From NCBI GenBank assembly GCA_937910255.1, contig CALEOQ010000272.1, forward strand, positions 1 through 18,047: 18,047 nucleotides of DNA, written 5' to 3'. The DNA comes from an uncultured Caulobacteraceae bacterium. GTDB taxonomy: Bacteria; Pseudomonadota; Alphaproteobacteria; Caulobacterales; Caulobacteraceae. Every line of letters starts with the position of its first letter. Positions within the stretch are counted from its first letter, which is position 1. The notes beneath the pieces are model-generated. The model ran no database searches. It had not been told where the DNA came from and worked only from the letters and a program-made list of their open reading frames with translations. The translations under genes were made by a program, and so were the position numbers. Below, piece after piece: positions 6,288-13,478 of the stretch.

Positions 6288-7661
6288 GCACTCCACCACG
6301 TTGACGGCCAGGCCGCCGAGCGAGGTCTCCTTGTAGATCTCGTTCATGTCCTCGCCTGTCCGCTTCATGGTGGCGATGACCTTGTCCAGGCTGACGGAGT
6401 GCTGGCCATCGCCCAGCAGCGCCAGACGCGAGGCGTCGATGGCCTTCACCGCCCCCATGGCGTTGCGCTCGATGCAGGGCACCTGAACCAGCCCGCCGAT
6501 GGGATCGCAGGTCAGGCCCAGGTTGTGCTCCATGGCGATCTCGGCGGCGTTCTCGATCTGGGCGTTGGTGCCCCCTAGCGCCGCGGTCAGACCCGCCGCG
6601 GCCATGGAGCAGGCCACCCCCACCTCCCCCTGACAGCCCACCTCGGCGCCGGAGATCGAGGCGTTGCGCTTGTAGAGCGCGCCGATGGCTGCGGCCGTCA
6701 GCAGGAAGGTCCGGCGACCCTCGGCCCCGCCCCGGTGGAAGCGGTCATAGAAGCGCAGCACCGCCGGCAGCAGGCCCGCCGCCCCATTGGTCGGCGCGGT
6801 CACCACCTTGCCGCCCGAGGCATTCTCTTCGTTCACCGACAGCGCCCAGAGGTTCACCCAGTCGAGCGCCGCCAGGGGATCGCTGATATTGCGCTCCATC
6901 CGCCGCGTCAGTTCGTTGAAGTGCTGCTGGGCGCGCCGGCGCACCTTGAGGCCGCCGGGCAGACAGCCGTCCTGACGCAGGCCCCGCTCGATACAGGCCT
7001 CCATGGCCTCGAAGATGGCGTCGAGACCGGCGTTCACCTCTTCAGGGCTCCGCCGGGCGATCTCGTTGCGCCACATCAGCTCGGCGATGGTGACGCCGGC
7101 GCCCCCGGCCATGGCCAGCAGCTCATCGGCGCTGGCGAAGTCGTAAGGGACCACAGGGCCGTCGGCCTTGGGCGGCTGGCCAAACTCCGCCTCATCCACC
7201 ACGAAGCCGCCGCCGATGGAGAAATAGACCTGCTCGGCCAGGACCTCGCCTTCGGCGTCCAGGGCGCGGAAACGCAGGGCGTTGGGATGCTGCGGCAGGC
7301 GGGTGCGGCCCTCCCAGAGGATGTCGCGGGCGGGGTCGAACCCGATCTCCGGACCCTCGCCGCAGAGCGCCAGCCGGCCCTCCGCCACGATCTGGCCCAG
7401 GACCGCCTCGGCGGCGTCCGGATCGAGGGTGGCGGGCTCGAAGCCGGCCAGGCCCAGGATCACCGCCCGGTCGGTGGCGTGCCCCCGCCCGGTCATGGCC
7501 AGGGAAGCGTAGAGGGTCGTCTCCACCCGCGCTACGGAGCCGAGCCCGGGGTCCTGCGCCAGGGCGCGCAGGAACCTCGCCCCGGCCGTCATCGGCCCCA
7601 TGGTGTGGGAACTGGATGGCCCGACTCCCAGCTTGAACAGGTCGAAGACGCCGGCGGGCAT
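6285..7661 (-). CDS. sdaA: L-serine ammonia-lyase (iron-sulfur L-serine dehydratase)
   Basis: Single-chain iron-sulfur L-serine ammonia-lyase, 458 aa, which deaminates L-serine to pyruvate and ammonia in the cytosol. The N-terminal GVFDLFKLGVGPSSSHTMGPM opening is diagnostic. The catalytic part has SVNEENASGGKVVTAPTNGAAG and NASISGAEVGCQGEVGVACSMAAAG. The cluster cysteines are Cys343, Cys385 (GLTCDPIGG) and Cys396 (VQVPCIERN). The protein ends in a terminal cysteine, Cys458 (NVVEC); in the structurally known type 2 enzyme the C-terminal cysteine folds into the active site as an iron ligand, and its presence here argues for an intact end. The start ATG 7661 gives the family-typical N-terminus; the frame extends 112 residues further upstream without any family similarity. 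It converges on cheW with 18 bp between the genes. The symbol could equally be sdaB; the paralogues are not separable here. Confidence 0.96.
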   Translation of the reverse strand: MPAGVFDLFKLGVGPSSSHTMGPMTAGARFLRALAQDPGLGSVARVETTLYASLAMTGRGHATDRAVILGLAGFEPATLDPDAAEAVLGQIVAEGRLALCGEGPEIGFDPARDILWEGRTRLPQHPNALRFRALDAEGEVLAEQVYFSIGGGFVVDEAEFGQPPKADGPVVPYDFASADELLAMAGGAGVTIAELMWRNEIARRSPEEVNAGLDAIFEAMEACIERGLRQDGCLPGGLKVRRRAQQHFNELTRRMERNISDPLAALDWVNLWALSVNEENASGGKVVTAPTNGAAGLLPAVLRFYDRFHRGGAEGRRTFLLTAAAIGALYKRNASISGAEVGCQGEVGVACSMAAAGLTAALGGTNAQIENAAEIAMEHNLGLTCDPIGGLVQVPCIERNAMGAVKAIDASRLALLGDGQHSVSLDKVIATMKRTGEDMNEIYKETSLGGLAVNVVEC

Positions 7662-7845
7662 GGAGGACTCTCGGGCTTGAACACGAAGGAAGGCGCGAAC
7701 ATAGCCACAGCCTGCGTCGTGGCCAGCCTTGCATCCCACTCTGCAGGACAAGGCCGCCCCATGGGCGCTTCTGAACGCAATGCGATCAGCGCGCTGACCC
7801 TGGGTGAGCTTTGACAAGGCCGGGCGGCCCGCCCAACCTCGCCCC

Positions 7846-8895
7846 ATGACGAAGATCGCGCCCCTGCCCGCCCTGCCCTCGCAGCCCGCCGCCACGCCGT
7901 GGCCGACCGCCCAATGGCCGGAGGGCGACCTGCCCGGCCAGGTGGACCGCGTCGCCCTGGAGGCGCTCTTGGCCACCGCCTTCGCGGCGCCAGACACCGA
8001 GCGGCTCGGGGAGACGCACGCCCTGGTGGTGGTTCAAGGCGGCCGCATCGTCCTGGAGCGTTATGGCGAAGGGTTCGGCCCGGACGCCACCTATCCTTCC
8101 TGGTCCAAGGCCAAGAGCATCACCCAGGCCCTGGTGGGCCTGCTGGTCGCCGAGGGGAAGCTCGACATCCACGCCCCGGCCGACGTTCCGGAATGGCGCG
8201 AGAGCCCTGATGATCCCCGGGCGGCGATCACCCTGGACCAGCTCCTGCGCATGTCGAGCGGCCTGTCCTTCGTGGAGGACTATGTGCCGGGCCACGTCTC
8301 CGATGTCATCGAGATGCTGTTCGGCTCGGGCAAGGCCGATGTGGCCCACTATGCCGCCACACGACCCCTGGCCCATCCGCCCGGGACCGCCTGGTCCTAT
8401 GCCAGCGGCACGACCAACATCGTCGCCCGCTGCGCCGCCCGGGCGCTGGGCGTGGACGGCGCAGGGTTCGAGGCCTTCATGCGCCAGCGGCTATTTGAAC
8501 CGCTCGGCATGACGAGCCAGGTCCCCAAGTTCGACGCGGCCGGGACCTTCATCGGCTCGTCCTTCTGCTTTGCGACGGCCAGGGATTTTGCGCGCTTTGG
8601 CCTGCTCTATCTGCGCGGCGGCCGGTGGGAGGATCGTCAGCTGCTGCCGGCCGACTGGATCGACTATGCCCGCACGCCGACCCCGCAGCCGGCGGTGCGC
8701 GAAGGCGACTATGGCGCCCACTGGTGGCTGAACATCGCCGGCCCCGGCTCGTTCAGCGCCAACGGCTATGAGGGCCAGTACACCGTCCTGGTCCCCGACC
8801 TCGACCTGATCCTCGTCCGCCACGGCAAGACGCCGCTGGAGAAGAAGGACCACGTCAAAACCTGGATCGCCCAGGTGGTCGACGCCTTCCGCTGA
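7846..8895 (+). CDS. Serine hydrolase, beta-lactamase/class C (S12) family
   Basis: Serine hydrolase with the class-C beta-lactamase / 6-aminohexanoate-dimer-hydrolase fold, 349 aa from ATG 7846. The nucleophile motif SxxK is Ser85-Trp-Ser-Lys88 in YPSWSKAKS. The second motif is Tyr185-Ala-Ser187 in TAWSYASGTTN. A late HGK (VRHGKTPLEK) resembles the third motif. The block LDQLLRMSSGLSFVEDY is characteristic of the family. There is no signal peptide, so it is probably cytosolic and more likely an esterase or amidase than a secreted beta-lactamase; the substrate is unknown. The start is uncertain: GTG 7804 would add 14 residues, but a TTGACA hexamer at 7811-7816 could be a -35 element, favouring ATG 7846, which lacks a clear ribosome site. 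Its stop lies only three bases from the stop of the convergent transporter gene. Confidence 0.88.
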   Translation: MTKIAPLPALPSQPAATPWPTAQWPEGDLPGQVDRVALEALLATAFAAPDTERLGETHALVVVQGGRIVLERYGEGFGPDATYPSWSKAKSITQALVGLLVAEGKLDIHAPADVPEWRESPDDPRAAITLDQLLRMSSGLSFVEDYVPGHVSDVIEMLFGSGKADVAHYAATRPLAHPPGTAWSYASGTTNIVARCAARALGVDGAGFEAFMRQRLFEPLGMTSQVPKFDAAGTFIGSSFCFATARDFARFGLLYLRGGRWEDRQLLPADWIDYARTPTPQPAVREGDYGAHWWLNIAGPGSFSANGYEGQYTVLVPDLDLILVRHGKTPLEKKDHVKTWIAQVVDAFR

Positions 8896-8898
8896 GCC

Positions 8899-10179
8899 CT
8901 AGTCCTCCACCGTCCGGCGCAGCGGCGCCAGCGCTACGAGGCTGACCAGGGCTGCGGCGCCCAGATAGAAGCCCACGGGGACGAGGCCGCCGCGGTCGGC
9001 CAGGAGCTGGGCGACCAGGGGGGCGAGGCCGCCGCCCAGGATGCCGCCGACGTTGAAGGCCACCGAGGCGCCGGTGTAGCGGACCCGGGCGGGGAACAGG
9101 CCGGGCAGGAAGGCGCCCAGCGGGCCATAGACGAAGCCCATGCAGAAGAGGCTGAGCGACAGGAAGCCGAACACCAGCACCAGCGAGCCTGAGCCCAGCA
9201 TCGGCGCCAGCAGGAGGCCCGCGACGATCACCATGCCGCAGCCCCACATGAGCACGCCCCGCGGCGTGGTGGCGTCGGCCCAGTAGCCGGCGATGACGAT
9301 GCCGAGCGCCATGAACAGGATGGCGCCCAGCTGGATAGCCAGGAAGGCTTCCCGCGCATAGCCGAGCGTGGTCACGCCGTAGCCCAGCGCGAACGAGGTC
9401 GAGAGGTAGTAGGTGGCGAAGCAGGCCACCACGGCGAAGGTGCCGCCGAGCGTCTCCAGGGGGTGGCGGGCCAGCAGCTCGAACAGGGGCGTCTTGGGCG
9501 GCGGGGCGTGCTCCAGGGCCTTGGCGAAGGCCGGAGTCTCGGTGAGTTTCAGGCGCACCCAGAGACCGACGCCCACCAGCACCGCGCTGAGCAGGAAGGG
9601 GATCCGCCAGCCCCAGGCGATGAACTGTTCCTGGGTCAGGAAGAGGCCGAGGATCAGGAAGAGGCCGTTGGCGGCGATGAAGCCGACGGGCGCGCCGAGC
9701 TGCGGGAACATGCCAAAGCGCGCCTTCCAGCCGGGCGGCGCATTCTCCACCGCCAGCAGGGCCGCTCCGCCCCACTCGCCGCCCAGGCCCAGCCCCTGGC
9801 CAAAGCGCAGCAAGCAGAGGAGGGCCGGCGCGATCCAGCCGGCCGTCGCATAGGTGGGCAGGAAGGCGATGGCGAAGGTCGAGGCGCCCATGAGCATCAG
9901 GGACGCCACCAGGGTCGATTTGCGGCCGATGCGGTCGCCATAGTGCCCGAACAGCGCCGCGCCCAGGGGCCGGGCGAAGAAGGCGATGGCGAAGGTGGCG
10001 TAGGAGGACAGAAGCTGGGCCGACGGCGAGGCCGAGGGGAAGAACAGCGGCCCGAACACCAGGGCCGCGGCCGTGGCGTAGATATAGAAATCGTAGAATT
10101 CCACCGCCGTGCCCACCAGGCTTGCGCCCAGCACGCGGCGGGTGGACGGCGCCTTCAGCACCTTTGCGCCTTGCGACAT
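8899..10179 (-). CDS. MFS transporter, metabolite:H+ symporter (MHS) type
   Basis: Inner-membrane secondary transporter, 426 aa, with about twelve hydrophobic segments. The opening ASLVGTAVEFYDFYIYATAAALVFGPLFFP is typical of the MHS branch, whose members take up organic acids, osmolytes and similar small metabolites with protons. The loop 2-3 signature is GHYGDRIGRKSTL (78-90), followed by the MHS-typical RFGQGLGLGGEWGGA (125-139). A mid-protein cytosolic loop carries RLKLTETPAFAKALEHAPPPKTPL. The start ATG 10179 has a strong purine-rich ribosome site, GGGGAGGGGA, seven bases upstream. It diverges from the lyase/deacetylase pair across 153 bp, so it may supply or export a related metabolite, but no sequence evidence fixes the substrate. 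It converges on the serine hydrolase gene with three bases between the stops. Confidence 0.93.
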   Translation of the reverse strand: MSQGAKVLKAPSTRRVLGASLVGTAVEFYDFYIYATAAALVFGPLFFPSASPSAQLLSSYATFAIAFFARPLGAALFGHYGDRIGRKSTLVASLMLMGASTFAIAFLPTYATAGWIAPALLCLLRFGQGLGLGGEWGGAALLAVENAPPGWKARFGMFPQLGAPVGFIAANGLFLILGLFLTQEQFIAWGWRIPFLLSAVLVGVGLWVRLKLTETPAFAKALEHAPPPKTPLFELLARHPLETLGGTFAVVACFATYYLSTSFALGYGVTTLGYAREAFLAIQLGAILFMALGIVIAGYWADATTPRGVLMWGCGMVIVAGLLLAPMLGSGSLVLVFGFLSLSLFCMGFVYGPLGAFLPGLFPARVRYTGASVAFNVGGILGGGLAPLVAQLLADRGGLVPVGFYLGAAALVSLVALAPLRRTVED

Positions 10180-10332
10180 CTGTTGTCCCCTCCCCGTCGA
10201 GGTGGAACGGCTTGGCCCCGGTGAAGATCGCCGTCAAGTCTTCGGCTTTTCCAGGCCAGCCCGGTTGTGCCACCTTGGCCGACCACAAGGATCAGAGCCG
10301 CAAAGCGGCCGACGCCGCCCGGGGAGGGCGAA

Positions 10333-11571
10333 ATGGCCAGGATCGAACTGCCGGAACAAGGAACGCCCTGGGCCGAGGTGTCCGCCCGCATGGACGCCCT
10401 GGGCGCCGGCGACGTCAAATGGCGCGATGGCAAGGCGGCGGTCTATGTCTTCAATGCCGGGCCTGAGATCGAGCAGGTGCAGAAGGAGGCCTATGCCAGG
10501 TTCGCCTCGGAGAACGGCCTGGGGCCGGCGGCCTTTCCCAGTTTGAAGCAGATGGAGGCCGAGGTGGTCGGCTTTGGCCTGGGCCTGCTGCATGGCGACG
10601 AGGCTTGCGTCGGCAACATGACCAGCGGCGGCACCGATTCCATCCTGATGGCGGTGAAGGCCGCCCGCGACCATGCCCGCAAGGTGCGCGGCCTGACCGG
10701 CCCGTTGAACCTCGTCCTGCCCCGCTCGGCCCATCCGGCCTTCGACAAGGCGTGTGCGGTGATGGAGATCGAGGTCAGGCGCACGCCGCTGGCCGACCTG
10801 CTGGCCGATCCCGCGGCGATGGAGGCGGCGATCGATGGCCAGACGATCATGATCGTCGGTTCGGCGCCCTGCTTCCCCTATGGCCTGATCGACCCCATCG
10901 CGGCCCTGGCCGAGCTCGCCCTGCGGCGTGGCGTGTGGCTGCATGTGGACGCCTGTGTCGGCGGCTATATCGCCCCCTTCGTGCGGATGAACGGCGCGCC
11001 CGTTCCGCCCTTCGACTTCGAGGTCGAGGGCGTCTCGTCCATCTCCGCTGACCTGCACAAGTACGGCTACTGCGCCAAGGGGGCGTCGACCGTCTTCTTC
11101 CGCAGCGAGGATCTGCGCGCCCACATGATCTTCGAGGTCGGCGACTGGCCGGCGGGCAAGATGGTCACCCCCACCCTGGCCGGCACCCGGCCCGGCGGCG
11201 CCATCGCCGCGGCCTGGGCGGTGATGAATGTGCTGGGCGCTGAAGGCTACCGGGCCAAGCATGCCGAGGTCACCGAGGCCCGGCAGGTCATCGCCACCGG
11301 CGTGCAGGCCCAGGGCTGGCGGCTGCTGGGCGATCCGATGCTCGGCATCCTGGCCTTCACCCGCGACGACGTGAACCCCTTCGCCGTGCTGAGGAAGCTC
11401 TATGAGCGCGGCTGGGTGACCAGCGCGGTGACCGAACCCGCAGGCCTGCACCTGATGCTCTCGCCGGTTCACAAGGCCGTCGCCGGCCACTATCTGGCCG
11501 ATCTGGACTGGGCCACGAACGCCGCCCGAGGCGACGGCGGCAAACCGGCGGAGGCGCGCTATGGCGGCTGA
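10333..11571 (+). CDS. PLP-dependent lyase of the sphingosine-1-phosphate lyase / decarboxylase family
   Basis: Fold-type I PLP enzyme, 412 aa. Sphingosine-1-phosphate-lyase-like blocks are GNMTSGGTDSILMAVKAARD (94-113), SAHPAFDKA, APCFPYGLIDPI, LHVDACVGGYIAPF with PLP-binding Asp206, SISADLHKYGYCAKG with Schiff-base Lys243, and PTLAGTRPGG. These match sphingosine-1-phosphate lyase more closely than glutamate or aromatic amino-acid decarboxylases, as judged from remembered sequences. Sphingosine-1-phosphate lyase cleaves sphingoid-base phosphates into a fatty aldehyde and phosphoethanolamine. Unlike the eukaryotic enzyme it has no N-terminal membrane helix and is shorter, so it should be cytosolic. 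The start ATG 10333 has GGGGAGGG immediately upstream; an upstream in-frame ATG at 10267 has none. The stop overlaps the next gene by 11 bases, so the two are translationally coupled. The actual substrate is unproven. Confidence 0.9.
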   Translation: MARIELPEQGTPWAEVSARMDALGAGDVKWRDGKAAVYVFNAGPEIEQVQKEAYARFASENGLGPAAFPSLKQMEAEVVGFGLGLLHGDEACVGNMTSGGTDSILMAVKAARDHARKVRGLTGPLNLVLPRSAHPAFDKACAVMEIEVRRTPLADLLADPAAMEAAIDGQTIMIVGSAPCFPYGLIDPIAALAELALRRGVWLHVDACVGGYIAPFVRMNGAPVPPFDFEVEGVSSISADLHKYGYCAKGASTVFFRSEDLRAHMIFEVGDWPAGKMVTPTLAGTRPGGAIAAAWAVMNVLGAEGYRAKHAEVTEARQVIATGVQAQGWRLLGDPMLGILAFTRDDVNPFAVLRKLYERGWVTSAVTEPAGLHLMLSPVHKAVAGHYLADLDWATNAARGDGGKPAEARYGG

Positions 11572-12418
11572 ACGGAAGATCCCCTGGGGCGCCATCGCCG
11601 CGGTCGGCCTGCCCACCGCCCTGCTCGGCGGCTTCCTGCTCGCCCGCGGACAGTTGAACGACGAGTCCGTGCCCAGGACCCACATCCTGCCGGGCGTCGG
11701 CGCCGAGGTGACGGTCTTGGCCATCTGGGCCCATCCGGACGATGAGATCACCTGCGCCGGGACGCTGGCCCGCATGGCCAAGGCCGGCGCGCGGGTCATC
11801 CTGCTCTATCTCACCCACGGGGAGGCGGCGCGGGACACCGGCTACGGGCCCGACGAACTGGCCCGGGTGCGCCTGGCCGAGGCCAGGGCCGCCGGCCGCC
11901 TGCTGGGCGCCGAAGCCGTGGAGGTGCTGGACTTCCCGGACGGGGGCCTCATCCGGCTGGACCCGGCCAAGCCCAAGGCCGCCATCGCCGAGGCCATCGG
12001 CCGTTACCGTCCCCAGGTGCTGATCAGCTTCGACGAGAAGGTCGGCTTCTACGGCCATCCCGACCATGTGCGCACCGGCGTCTGGGTGCGCGAGGTCTTC
12101 GAGGCCGCGCCCAAGGACGGCCCCTGGCCCCGGCTGCTCTATCAGGTGACCCTGCCCGGCGCCCTGGTGCGCCTGGCCCGTCGGCTGGTGGCCGCCTTCC
12201 GCGAGCACTATCCCCGCGACCCGGCCAAGGGTCTGCCGCCGCCGGAGCTGGCGGTGAGCATCGCCCGCGAGGCCCAGACCAAGCGCGACCTGCTGGACGT
12301 CCACGCCTCCCAGGCCAAGATCATCGCCGACGTGCAGCCCTATTACGACCGGGCGCCGGCCTGGCTCTATTACCGCCTGTTCGACCGGGAATATTTCGCC
12401 GCGATCCGTCGGCGCTGA
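11561..12418 (+). CDS. PIG-L family deacetylase with N-terminal membrane anchor
   Basis: Zinc-dependent amide hydrolase of the PIG-L / GlcNAc-deacetylase (LmbE-like) family, 285 aa. The metal-binding signature WAHPDDE gives His58, Asp60 (probable base), Asp61 and Glu62; the third ligand is His169 in FYGHPDH. Residues about 9-28 (WGAIAAVGLPTALLGGFLLA) form one hydrophobic helix after a basic start (MAAERK), suggesting a signal anchor. Depending on topology, the enzyme domain is at the cytosolic face or in the periplasm. PIG-L enzymes remove acyl groups from amino sugars or related amides; the substrate here is unknown. ATG 11561 lies 11 bases inside the upstream lyase gene, with GCGGAGG (11548-11554) at six-base spacing, indicating an operon. 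Its stop shares a palindrome with the stop of the convergent gene four bases away. Confidence 0.92.
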   Translation: MAAERKIPWGAIAAVGLPTALLGGFLLARGQLNDESVPRTHILPGVGAEVTVLAIWAHPDDEITCAGTLARMAKAGARVILLYLTHGEAARDTGYGPDELARVRLAEARAAGRLLGAEAVEVLDFPDGGLIRLDPAKPKAAIAEAIGRYRPQVLISFDEKVGFYGHPDHVRTGVWVREVFEAAPKDGPWPRLLYQVTLPGALVRLARRLVAAFREHYPRDPAKGLPPPELAVSIAREAQTKRDLLDVHASQAKIIADVQPYYDRAPAWLYYRLFDREYFAAIRRR

Positions 12419-12425
12419 GGCCTCA
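12416..12425. terminator. Palindrome containing both convergent stop codons
   Basis: TGAGGCCTCA is a perfect 10-base palindrome whose two ends are the stop codon of the PIG-L gene (+) and the stop codon of the hypothetical gene (-). The following AGGCCTCGGCC repeats part of the arm. It is too short on its own to be a convincing terminator. It is recorded because the cheW/sdaA junction has the same arrangement. Confidence 0.3.
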
Positions 12426-13169
12426 GGCCTCGGCCCAGAGCGGCGAAGAGGCCTTCATGAAGCGGAGGCAGAAGGTGACGCGGGCCTGGTCCCGGCCGGA
12501 TTTCGGATCGGCGATCAGCACGTCGTACCAGACCGATTCAGCGTCGGGGCTTTCGGTGATGGCGTGCAGCCGGGTGCGGGCGAGATAGGCGACGCCTTCG
12601 CGCAACGGCCCCTCCAGGAACTGGATCTCCACCCCGCCCAGCTGGCCCTGCTGCGCCAGATCGGCCGCCAGCGCCGGCGCCCGGGCGGCCCAGGCCAGCT
12701 CAACCACCTCCGAGGGCGACAAGGCCCCGCCGGACGCCGAGTTGGGACTCACCATGGGGATGTCCTGGGCCTCGGCCCCCACGCTCAGGGCCGCCAGGAT
12801 GCGGATCGCGCTGCGCGGGGCCGCCTCCTGGGTCAGCAGCCGGCGGGACAGTTCCGAGCCGGCGTCAGCGTGATCGGCGCCGGTGCCCTGGCAGATCATG
12901 GCCATGGCCGCGCTGCGCATCTCAAGCCTGGCCCGCTCCCGCCCCGGCGTGGCCTGCGCGTGCAGCATCTCGCCGGCTGGGGCGGCGCCCTTGAACAGAA
13001 CCGAGAGATTGCCGCCGGCGCACCAGCCCTCCCCATAGAGATCGACCAACAGGGGAACAAAGGAGTCCAGATTGACCGCCCCGCTCAAGGGACCGGCTGC
13101 GGTGCGCGACGGAACAGGCGGGGCGACCAGAGTCGTCCCCTCCTCCGCCGCCTCATGTGCGAGGCGCAT
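12423..13169 (-). CDS. Hypothetical protein, possibly double-hotdog thioesterase/hydratase-like
   Basis: A 248-aa soluble protein that I do not recognise with certainty. It may be two hotdog-like halves: an N-terminal half with SGAVNLDSFVPLLVDLYGEGWCAGGNLSVLFKGAAPAGEMLHAQA and RLEMRSAAMAMICQGTG, and a C-terminal half with GPLREGVAYLARTRLHAI, ESVWYDVLIADP and ARVTFCLRFMKASSPLW, reminiscent of MaoC-like hydratases and acyl thioesterases in strand pattern. No catalytic residues can be assigned. The start ATG 13169 has GGAAGGA seven bases upstream; the longer frame from ATG 13196 has no ribosome site. Convergent with the PIG-L gene (four bases between stops), divergent from the PAS/receiver gene. 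A lipid or acyl-CoA role would fit the lyase/deacetylase pair next door, but that is only a guess. Confidence 0.75.
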   Translation of the reverse strand: MRLAHEAAEEGTTLVAPPVPSRTAAGPLSGAVNLDSFVPLLVDLYGEGWCAGGNLSVLFKGAAPAGEMLHAQATPGRERARLEMRSAAMAMICQGTGADHADAGSELSRRLLTQEAAPRSAIRILAALSVGAEAQDIPMVSPNSASGGALSPSEVVELAWAARAPALAADLAQQGQLGGVEIQFLEGPLREGVAYLARTRLHAITESPDAESVWYDVLIADPKSGRDQARVTFCLRFMKASSPLWAEA

Positions 13170-13478
13170 CTTCGTTTCCTTCCCGCGCCCGATCATGTCG
13201 CCGGGCTTTTTATGTTCTCTGCAGGATCACAGGCGACGCCGCCGATGTCCTGGCCGGCCCACGCCCCTCTGGCGCGATCGCCGACAAAGGCATCCTGGCA
13301 CGGGGCTTCCAGAGCGTCACGACGCCAATTGTCGCCCACCAGACACGGGACCGCCGCCCGGAGCGGGCGCTGGGACCAGCGGCGGGGACGAGAATCTTCG
13401 TCCGGACCGGACAACTTCACCAGAAATTCAGCTCATCGGAGGAACGGTTGGAAAGTGTTCCTGGACGGACGGTCGGCA
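13170..13478. other. 309-bp divergent promoter region
   Basis: Intergenic region between the hypothetical gene (-) and the PAS/receiver gene (+). It holds copy A of the 54-bp direct repeat (13292-13345), a GCCCG-GAG-CGGGC hairpin just after it (about 13355-13367), and a ribosome-site-like GGAGGA at 13438-13443. Within copy A, CTGGCACGGGGCTTCC (13295-13310) loosely resembles a sigma-54 promoter (TGGCAC-N5-TTGC) but has TTCC at the -12 box. No gene is apparent. Confidence 0.45.
13292..13345 (+). repeat. 54-bp imperfect direct repeat, copy A (upstream of PAS/receiver gene)
   Basis: Aligns without gaps to 14928-14981 at 42 of 54 positions by hand count. The most conserved runs are ATCCTGGCA at the start, GTCACGACGCCA in the middle, then TCGCCC and CAGACA. 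Both copies keep CGAC-N7-GTCG dyad symmetry. The function is unknown; it could be a regulatory element, a remnant of a duplication or the edge of an inserted module. Confidence 0.6.

Noticed and set aside
6735..7814. 359-codon plus-strand frame opposite sdaA
   Set aside because: It is a shadow of sdaA, whose motifs and cysteines are all intact on the minus strand.
13295..13310. Sigma-54 promoter-like sequence CTGGCACGGGGCTTCC
   Set aside because: The -24 box fits but the -12 box lacks the required GC, and the second copy of the repeat does not preserve it.
12564..13478. Plus-strand extension of the PAS/receiver frame by about 300 codons upstream
   Set aside because: It overlaps the hypothetical gene on the other strand, has a low-complexity Gly/Arg/Gln composition and no domain; PAS-like sequence begins only after ATG 13479.
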